Positions 15,163 through 19,742 of a stretch of 19,742 nt of DNA are shown here, in pieces. The DNA lies in assembly GCA_965371855.1 (NCBI GenBank), contig CBDUZZ010000077.1, positions 1-19,742 of the forward strand. Direction: 5' to 3'. Below the pieces are notes generated by a model that saw only the letters and a program-made list of their open reading frames with translations, searched no databases and was not told the DNA's origin. A program made the translations under genes and the position numbers. Numbering within the stretch: the first letter of the stretch is position 1; every line of letters starts with the position of its first letter. The DNA comes from JAADEM01 sp965371855. GTDB taxonomy: Bacteria > Bacteroidota > Bacteroidia > Bacteroidales > Marinilabiliaceae.

Positions 15163-16162
15163 TTACAGTATCTCTAACTTTATCCCAATTAACTATGGCA
15201 GACATGCCGGGGTATAACCCTTTAGTTTTATGTGTTGGAATAGCATGAACTTCAAATGTTCTCATGTCAAAATCGCCTGAAGTTTTTGTTGCAGACCAAT
15301 TCGCAAAGTTTCCTAATACACTGATATATATAATTTGTAATTCAATATTTTTCATTTTCAGAGCAGGGAAACGGGCAATAAACTTGCTCCCTTTCTTTAT
15401 ATCAGCAAGGTAATCTTCACGAAGGTTGAACGTAATCCATACATCGTTTAGATTGACAATTGAAACTACCGGGTAACCTGAAGGAACAAGCTCTCCACGC
15501 TCAGATATGATATTGGTGATCTCGCCGGAAATGGGAGCGTAAATATTTCTTTCCTGAAGGTAAGAATTAACCTCATTTACAGCCCCGTTTGCTTTGTTTA
15601 CAAGAGCTTCTGCTGTTTTTTTGTCTTGTACCCTTACTCCATCTAATGATTTCTGATAGATTGAGCTTGCAGCATTATAGATGCCTTTAGCAGCAATTAG
15701 TTTTGCTTCAACTTCATCCTTTTTTTGCGCGGGTACAACACCTTCTTTATACAGATTTTTAATTCTTGTGTAAGATTTTTGTGCATAATCATAAGCAGCT
15801 TTTGCTCTGATCATATTATTCTTTGCAGCTTGTATATCTTCTTTTCTTGCACCTTCTTCGGCTTTTTCGTGTTGTGCCTGAGCGGCCTCTTTGGCTGCTT
15901 GTGCCTGTTGTAGTCTTGCCTCCAGTTCAGGGCTTTCTATGCTGTAAAGAAAGTCACCGCTTTTTATTTTCTGTCCTTTATGAATAGGCAACGAGTCAAT
16001 TCTGCCAATAAGTTTAGAGCCAACTTTTACATGAGTAGCTTCAACAAATCCTTGAATTTCTTTTGGTTTTGGTTTGTTCAACAATATTACTGTATATGTA
16101 ATAAATGTTACAAAAGCTACTAAAACAACGCCTGCAATTAATCTTTTTCTATTAAGTTTCAT
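15155..16162 (-). CDS. HlyD-family periplasmic adaptor (membrane fusion) protein
   Basis: The product has 335 residues. An N-terminal membrane anchor (about 8-29) is followed by the first half of the lipoyl domain (VEATHVKVGSKLIGRIDSL, GQKIKSGDFLYSI), a long alpha-helical hairpin rich in Ala, Glu and Lys (about 78-205), the second lipoyl half (IYAPISGEITNIISERGELV) and a beta-barrel (VWITFNLREDYLADI). The closing YPGMSAIVNWDKV is typical of the YbhG/YhiI type. It bridges the inner-membrane permeases to the TolC channel. It lies 15 bases after tolC and overlaps the first permease. Confidence 0.93.
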   Translation of the reverse strand: MKLNRKRLIAGVVLVAFVTFITYTVILLNKPKPKEIQGFVEATHVKVGSKLIGRIDSLPIHKGQKIKSGDFLYSIESPELEARLQQAQAAKEAAQAQHEKAEEGARKEDIQAAKNNMIRAKAAYDYAQKSYTRIKNLYKEGVVPAQKKDEVEAKLIAAKGIYNAASSIYQKSLDGVRVQDKKTAEALVNKANGAVNEVNSYLQERNIYAPISGEITNIISERGELVPSGYPVVSIVNLNDVWITFNLREDYLADIKKGSKFIARFPALKMKNIELQIIYISVLGNFANWSATKTSGDFDMRTFEVHAIPTHKTKGLYPGMSAIVNWDKVRDTVNE

Positions 16163-16177
16163 TTTTTTTTACCTCTT

Positions 16178-17698
16178 TTATTCTATAGATTTACCTTTAT
16201 TTATCATATAATCATTAAAATGTTCTGGAATTCCTGCATAATATAACAGGTTCGATAGTGCTAAGTCGTATGCATAAACAGCTTGTAACTGTTCTATTTT
16301 TACCTTTGCTAAAAACAGATTAGCATCAGCCAGATCAGAAGCTGTACTTAAACCTTCACTAAATGCTTTGCTCTGAGAATCGTAATATTCTTTTGCCAAC
16401 TCCTTGGTTTCATTAAGTTGTTCTATTTGTTCAAGATTCATCTGCATTTGATTGTAAAATTTTGTAATTACTGTTGCTATGTTCTGTTCGGATTTATTGT
16501 AATATAGATCAACTTGTTCTTGTTGCAATTTGACTGCTTTCCTATCACTGTTTTTCTTGTTTCCTTCAAAAATTGTCCATTTAAGATTTATACCTAACAG
16601 ACCATCAGGTACCATTGGTGACAAATTTTGATTTGTCAGATTGTAGTTACCTAATGCCGTTATAGTGGGTAAATATTTTTCTATTTCAACATGATGCTTT
16701 ACATTCAGCAAGTATTTTTTATTTTGTATTTGTTTTAATAAAGGACTGTTATCTTTTGATAGATTTATAAAGTAATCTATGCTTTCTATGCAGTCAATGT
16801 AAAACATCGCAGATACAGTATTTATAAATACTTCATCTTTTATCCCCAGTGTATTTAATAATGCATTATTTACAATTTCAAGTTGATTATTTACTTTGTT
16901 TATTTCCCTTTTTGCTTCAGACGAATACACTTTAGCATGTAAATACTCAACATTAGGAATTATTCCATTTTCTTTTAGTTTTTCAGCATCAGCCCTGTGC
17001 ATTTCCATTGTCTCTGCTACTTGTTGTCTTATCTCTTTAACATTGCGAGCCAAAAGCAGGCCGTAATATCTTTCAACTAACTCAGTTATCAGTTCGCCTT
17101 TCTTTTGTACGTTTTCTTCCCGAGCTTGCATTATTGATATTTTTCCAACTTTATTTGCTGCTCTAATCTTTCCTCCTTCATAAATGGGCAACATAAATCC
17201 TGTTGAAATAAATCCAAAACTCTTTTGCTGGATCATCATATCCCAGTCAGAATTATTTATTGCATACAAACCTTCTTGTAGTTTCCCTCTTACAGCTTGA
17301 GTTGAAATATCGTCAGGTAAAATGGGGACAACAGGATTAGTAATCGGGTTGGGGTTTGGAACACCGGAAAAATCTCCATATCTGCTTAATGCTTCATACA
17401 GAGGAGTAATGGCATCCTTAACAGGATTCATATCCATGTGGATATCATCTGTCATAAATGTATAGTTAGCATTAATATAAATCTTAGGCAGGAACAAACC
17501 CTTAGCTGATTTTGCCTCCTGTTGCTTTTGCTCGATCTTCTTATTCGATTGGATAATACTTGAGTTTTTAACTAAAGCATAGTCCAAAGACTCTTGAAAG
17601 GTTAAAATCTTTTCATCTCTGACTGTATTTTGTGCATTCAGTTGCAGAATACCAAAATACTCACTCATAATTACAATTAATAAATACTCTACTTTCAT
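16178..17698 (-). CDS. TolC-family outer membrane efflux protein
   Basis: The product has 506 residues from ATG 17698. It has a signal peptide ending in LQLNAQ (about residue 24), then two repeated helical regions (FQESLDYALVKNSSIIQSNKKIEQKQQEA split over the first, and the matching LADANLFLAKVKIEQLQAVYAYDLALSNLLYYAG near the end). The glycine-rich IYEGGKIRAANK and IFEGNKKNSDRK are the strand-to-helix turns seen in this family. It forms the trimeric outer-membrane channel of the exporter. I do not use the TTG at 17719 as start because it lies inside the TetR operator; the ATG has a leader of about 34 bases from the predicted transcript start. Confidence 0.92.
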   Translation of the reverse strand: MKVEYLLIVIMSEYFGILQLNAQNTVRDEKILTFQESLDYALVKNSSIIQSNKKIEQKQQEAKSAKGLFLPKIYINANYTFMTDDIHMDMNPVKDAITPLYEALSRYGDFSGVPNPNPITNPVVPILPDDISTQAVRGKLQEGLYAINNSDWDMMIQQKSFGFISTGFMLPIYEGGKIRAANKVGKISIMQAREENVQKKGELITELVERYYGLLLARNVKEIRQQVAETMEMHRADAEKLKENGIIPNVEYLHAKVYSSEAKREINKVNNQLEIVNNALLNTLGIKDEVFINTVSAMFYIDCIESIDYFINLSKDNSPLLKQIQNKKYLLNVKHHVEIEKYLPTITALGNYNLTNQNLSPMVPDGLLGINLKWTIFEGNKKNSDRKAVKLQQEQVDLYYNKSEQNIATVITKFYNQMQMNLEQIEQLNETKELAKEYYDSQSKAFSEGLSTASDLADANLFLAKVKIEQLQAVYAYDLALSNLLYYAGIPEHFNDYMINKGKSIE

Positions 17699-17710
17699 AT
17701 TTCTGTTTAA

Positions 17711-17728
17711 AATGACCAAATGGTCATT
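17711..17728 (-). promoter_or_regulatory. TetR-type operator in front of the tolC gene
   Basis: AATGACCAAATGGTCATT has perfect 8-base arms around a 2-base centre. It lies nine bases downstream of the -7 element of the tolC promoter, so a bound repressor would block initiation or early elongation. A near-copy sits at the start of the TetR gene. Confidence 0.78.
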
Positions 17729-17737
17729 AAATGATTA

Positions 17738-17768
17738 AAAAATTATATTTTCAAAGCGTTAACACAAA
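17738..17768 (-). promoter_or_regulatory. Promoter of the exporter operon, TTTG-N19-TAATTTTT
   Basis: Read on the minus strand, TTTG (17765-17768) lies 19 bases before TAATTTTT (17738-17745), which matches the Bacteroidetes consensus in all but the last base of the -7 element. The element sits at the very 3' end of the TetR gene. Transcription would start near 17732, just before the operator. Confidence 0.6.
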
Positions 17769-18324
17769 AACTTGTTACTCTGTTTATATCTTGTTGGTTC
17801 CATGAGTTGTGTCCGAAGAAATTCTTAAACCTAAGATTAATAAATTCAATAGGATATATAATACAAATATTAAATATCTCTTCTTCAGTTGTATTTACAT
17901 CTATTTCACTGTTATTAACTCCAATGTTATAGATTCTTGTGCATAACTCTTTAATTTTTTTTCTCTCTTTTTGCTCCAATTGAAAATTATAGTTGTGCAG
18001 TAGAACATGAATAAATTTGATGTGATTAGGCTCTGTGTTGGCAATTTTGAAAACATTATAAACAACATATTTAATTACATCTGATATTTTCTCTCTATTG
18101 TTAATTTCTTCTTGTATTTTATTGGTAATAGAATTGATATGTTTGCTAAGCAGATCTTTAACCAAGCTTTGTTTACTGTCATAAAATCTGTACAAATACC
18201 CTTTTGATACTCCGGCTTGTTCTGCAATTGATGCTACCGAAGCTCCTCCATATCCGTTAGCAACAATAAGTGATATTGCTGCTTTTTCAACTTGTAATAT
18301 TTTATTTTCATCTATAGTTCTCAT
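17743..18324 (-). CDS. TetR-family transcription repressor of the exporter
   Basis: The product has 193 residues from ATG 18324. The N-terminal helix-turn-helix shows AAISLIVANGYGGASVASIAEQAGVSKGYLYRFYDSKQSL (about 14-54), a clear TetR signature; the C-terminal part (about 60-190) is all helical and should bind a ligand. It lies 44 bases before the tolC gene in the same direction. A dyad like that before tolC overlaps its own first ATG, so it likely represses both itself and the exporter until the exported compound binds. I prefer ATG 18324 because ATG 18342 lies within the operator, almost at the predicted transcript start; the earlier ATG adds six residues and cannot be excluded. Confidence 0.92.
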   Translation of the reverse strand: MRTIDENKILQVEKAAISLIVANGYGGASVASIAEQAGVSKGYLYRFYDSKQSLVKDLLSKHINSITNKIQEEINNREKISDVIKYVVYNVFKIANTEPNHIKFIHVLLHNYNFQLEQKERKKIKELCTRIYNIGVNNSEIDVNTTEEEIFNICIIYPIEFINLRFKNFFGHNSWNQQDINRVTSFCVNALKI

Positions 18325-18344
18325 AAATGACCGTTTGTTCATTT
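18325..18344 (-). promoter_or_regulatory. TetR-type operator at the repressor's own start
   Basis: AAATGACCGTTTGTTCATTT has arms that match the tolC-side operator at all but one position (AATGACC on the left, GTTCATT instead of GGTCATT on the right). It lies about six bases downstream of the -7 element of the repressor promoter, which fits self-repression. Confidence 0.7.
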
Positions 18345-18349
18345 GAGGG

Positions 18350-18380
18350 CAAATATATATATATATTAATAAAATACAAA
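18350..18380 (-). promoter_or_regulatory. Promoter of the TetR gene, TTTG-N19-TATATTTG
   Basis: Read on the minus strand, TTTG (18377-18380) lies 19 bases before TATATTTG (18350-18357). Both elements match the Bacteroidetes consensus exactly. The transcript would start near 18343, on the edge of the operator. Confidence 0.7.
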
Positions 18381-18629
18381 AGAAATTTATGCTTTTTTGA
18401 AAGTTATGTGGTTGATTTCGCTCCCTAAAAACTGGAAATACAGCTCGATCCGACGAAATTTTCCTGAGCTAACAGAGAATATGTCCTGAACATCAATGCA
18501 ATTACAAAAATTGAGAACTGGTTTAACGCAAGCTCATTGTTAGAACAACACGTCCTGAACCGGATGAAAAGATCATCATCACTCGTGAACGTGCCCGAGC
18601 CTTTAAAGAGTGGATTGAAAGATAAGATT
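18381..18629 (+). pseudogene. Intergenic stretch with possible 3' remnant of a lost gene
   Basis: From 18527 to 18625 the plus strand has an open frame ending in PDEKIIITRERARAFKEWIER and a stop, which reads like a real protein end. In the next frame, 18488-18556 reads NINAITKIENWFNASSLLEQ and on, and could be the preceding part after a frameshift. The stretch is richer in G and C than the flanks, and GTCCTGAAC occurs twice (18483 and 18552). I do not recognise the family. No start codon or complete gene is present, so this is at best a decayed fragment. Confidence 0.3.
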
Positions 18630-19097
18630 TTAGCTGCTAAAATGATATAAAAATACTACTTCACCATCATAAGCAGGTTTTTTGTTTCCTTCTATTTCCA
18701 GTTTAACGCCTATAAAAGCTTTAGTGATACCTCTTAGGTTAAGTACTTCGTTTACCTTTGCAACTAAACGTACTTTGCTGTTAACTATTACAGCCTGATT
18801 GAATTTCAGTTTCTCTATGCCGTAATTAACCTGTAGTTTCAGGTTCTGAACATCAACTATTTGCTCCCACAGATATGGAAGTAACGAAACAGTAAGATAA
18901 CCATGTGCTATTGTATTACCAAAAGGAGACTCTTTTTTTGCTCTTTCAATATCTACATGAATCCATTGGTGGTCGTTGGTTGCTTCGGCAAACAGGTTTA
19001 TCTGTTCCTGTGTTATCTGGTAATAGTCTGATACTCCTAAAACATTTCCCTTAAGAATATTCAGTTTATCAAAACTTTTTATAATGACTTTATCCAT
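18630..19097 (-). CDS. MaoC-like (R)-specific enoyl-CoA hydratase
   Basis: The product has 155 residues, the normal size of a single hot-dog-fold MaoC protein. The catalytic pair is Asp42 and His47 in ATNDHQWIHVD, with the same spacing as Asp31 and His36 of PhaJ, followed by SPFGNTIAHGYLTVSLLP, which forms the substrate-binding overhang. Such enzymes add water to trans-2-enoyl-CoA, giving (R)-3-hydroxyacyl-CoA, in fatty-acid or polyester metabolism; the chain length here is unknown. It stands alone, with no acyl-CoA genes beside it. A weak -7 match (TATTTTAG at 19129-19136) lies upstream, with no clear -33 partner. Confidence 0.92.
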   Translation of the reverse strand: MDKVIIKSFDKLNILKGNVLGVSDYYQITQEQINLFAEATNDHQWIHVDIERAKKESPFGNTIAHGYLTVSLLPYLWEQIVDVQNLKLQVNYGIEKLKFNQAVIVNSKVRLVAKVNEVLNLRGITKAFIGVKLEIEGNKKPAYDGEVVFLYHFSS

Positions 19098-19603
19098 AGT
19101 TAGATTTTTTCTTGTTTCTAAATCTTTGCTAAAATACAGTTTTTTTGCAATATTTGAAAAAACGGTTCTAATGAATCTTTTTGGTTAATTATTGCTATGA
19201 GATACAAATGTTAAAAACAGAGGGTTTGTACTTAAATAATCATTTAAAATCTTTTATTTATGAAGAAATCCTTTAACGGAATTTGCTTCTTTAGAAGATC
19301 ATAATATTAATCCGGCAGAAATGGACTTAGAAGATCAATTTGCTGAAGATGATCTCTTAGCCTGAGCTTTATTGGTAATTAAAAATGACTTATTATTCAT
19401 ATGACAACAGTTGCCGGCAGGTAATTCAATACTTTCATCACTAATTCAATACTTTCATCACTAATTCAATCATATTTATCAAACATCTATTGACATTTAA
19501 AGAAATATTGTTGAGTTTTATACAACTTTATAACCTAAATACATTTACACATGAATAGTCACTTTACTTACCGTAGAGATTAATTACCCTAAAATCATAT
19601 AAG
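19098..19603. other. Gene-poor stretch with a short remnant frame and a tandem repeat
   Basis: The 506 bases between the MaoC gene and the signal-peptide ORF hold no complete gene. From 19264 to 19365 the plus strand reads a strongly acidic peptide (PLTEFASLEDHNINPAEMDL and then EDQFAEDDLLA) ending at TGA. An ATG at 19260 starts MKKS in another frame, so a one-base shift would join them into a peptide of about 35 residues. A 20-bp tandem repeat lies at 19422-19470. TACATTTA at 19540-19547 with TTTA 19 bases upstream is a weak promoter candidate for the ORF at 19604. Confidence 0.45.
19422..19470. repeat. Tandem repeat, 20-bp unit, about 2.4 copies
   Basis: The unit TAATTCAATACTTTCATCAC occurs exactly twice (19422-19441 and 19442-19461) and a third copy is cut after nine bases (19462-19470). 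It lies in non-coding DNA. Confidence 0.95.
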
Positions 19604-19699
19604 ATGAAAAACAGACTACTATTAACTTTTATTATTTTACTTGCATGTTCAGCAAGTTATGTGAACGCTCAAACCGTTACGGTGGTAACACTAGTGTAA
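19604..19699 (+). pseudogene. Short ORF: signal peptide followed by early stop, probable broken secreted-protein gene
   Basis: ATG 19604 opens 31 codons. Residues 1-23 form a good signal peptide (MKNRLLLTFIILLACSASYV then NAQ), and only eight residues follow before TAA at 19697. In the next frame the DNA after the signal peptide reads GGNTSVKI and then stops, so a small insertion or deletion near 19680 also leads to a stop at about 19709. The window ends at 19742, so a continuation cannot be seen. It is either a decayed gene or a very short secreted peptide. Confidence 0.4.
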
Positions 19700-19742
19700 A
19701 GATTTAGTATTAGGCGAACTATTTCTCTTTTTTCCATTATAA

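Noticed and set aside
17699..17719. A TTG start for the TolC gene giving seven extra residues.
   Set aside because: It lies inside the operator dyad and spoils the signal peptide; ATG 17698 gives a normal one.

Overview
The window looks like a low-GC chromosome segment from a Bacteroidetes species, probably of the Bacteroidales. Support for this: promoters of the TTTG-N19-TAnnTTTG type, few Shine-Dalgarno sites, a GntR regulator with a LacI-like sensor domain, a fused-order pyrB-pyrI pair, and TPR-type histidine kinases. I see no rRNA, tRNA, CRISPR array or intact insertion sequence.

Layout. Positions 1-5621 (+) hold a signalling cluster: a TPR histidine kinase cut by the left edge, a four-helix-bundle (23S-IVP type) gene that looks inserted, a single-domain Rcp1-like response regulator, and a hybrid kinase REC-PAS-GAF-HisKA-HATPase-REC. 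Positions 5622-7300 hold a decayed restriction-modification locus on the minus strand: a BglII/BstYI-type endonuclease with a one-base frameshift and an amino-terminally truncated DNA methyltransferase, bordered by GC-rich blocks. Positions 7305-9497 hold a META-domain lipoprotein (-), an unrecognised 179-residue protein (+) and a GntR/LacI-type regulator (+). Positions 9565-12770 (+) hold an MscS channel, pyrB and pyrI behind a leader with an intrinsic terminator, and a flavin-reductase-like protein. Positions 12797-18342 (-) hold a tripartite exporter locus (TetR regulator, TolC, HlyD adaptor, two ABC-2 permeases) with two matching TetR-type operators, each just downstream of a recognisable promoter. 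Positions 18343-19742 hold a MaoC-like hydratase (-), gene remnants, a 20-bp tandem repeat and a 31-codon signal-peptide ORF that stops early.

How the parts work together. The signalling genes form a likely phosphorelay: the membrane kinase can phosphorylate the single REC protein, and the hybrid kinase adds a second route. PyrB and PyrI form aspartate transcarbamoylase, and the leader arrangement (short ORF with a Shine-Dalgarno, reading through the terminator and ending just inside pyrB) resembles the E. coli pyrBI attenuator. The exporter genes make an inner-membrane permease pair, a periplasmic adaptor and an outer-membrane channel, controlled by the TetR protein; no ATPase gene is present beside them.

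I found no clear case of a wholly new system. The best leads are the pyrBI leader, the paired promoter-operator modules of the exporter, the broken BstYI-like restriction locus, and the four-helix gene flanked by inverted TGACCAAT boxes inside the kinase cluster.
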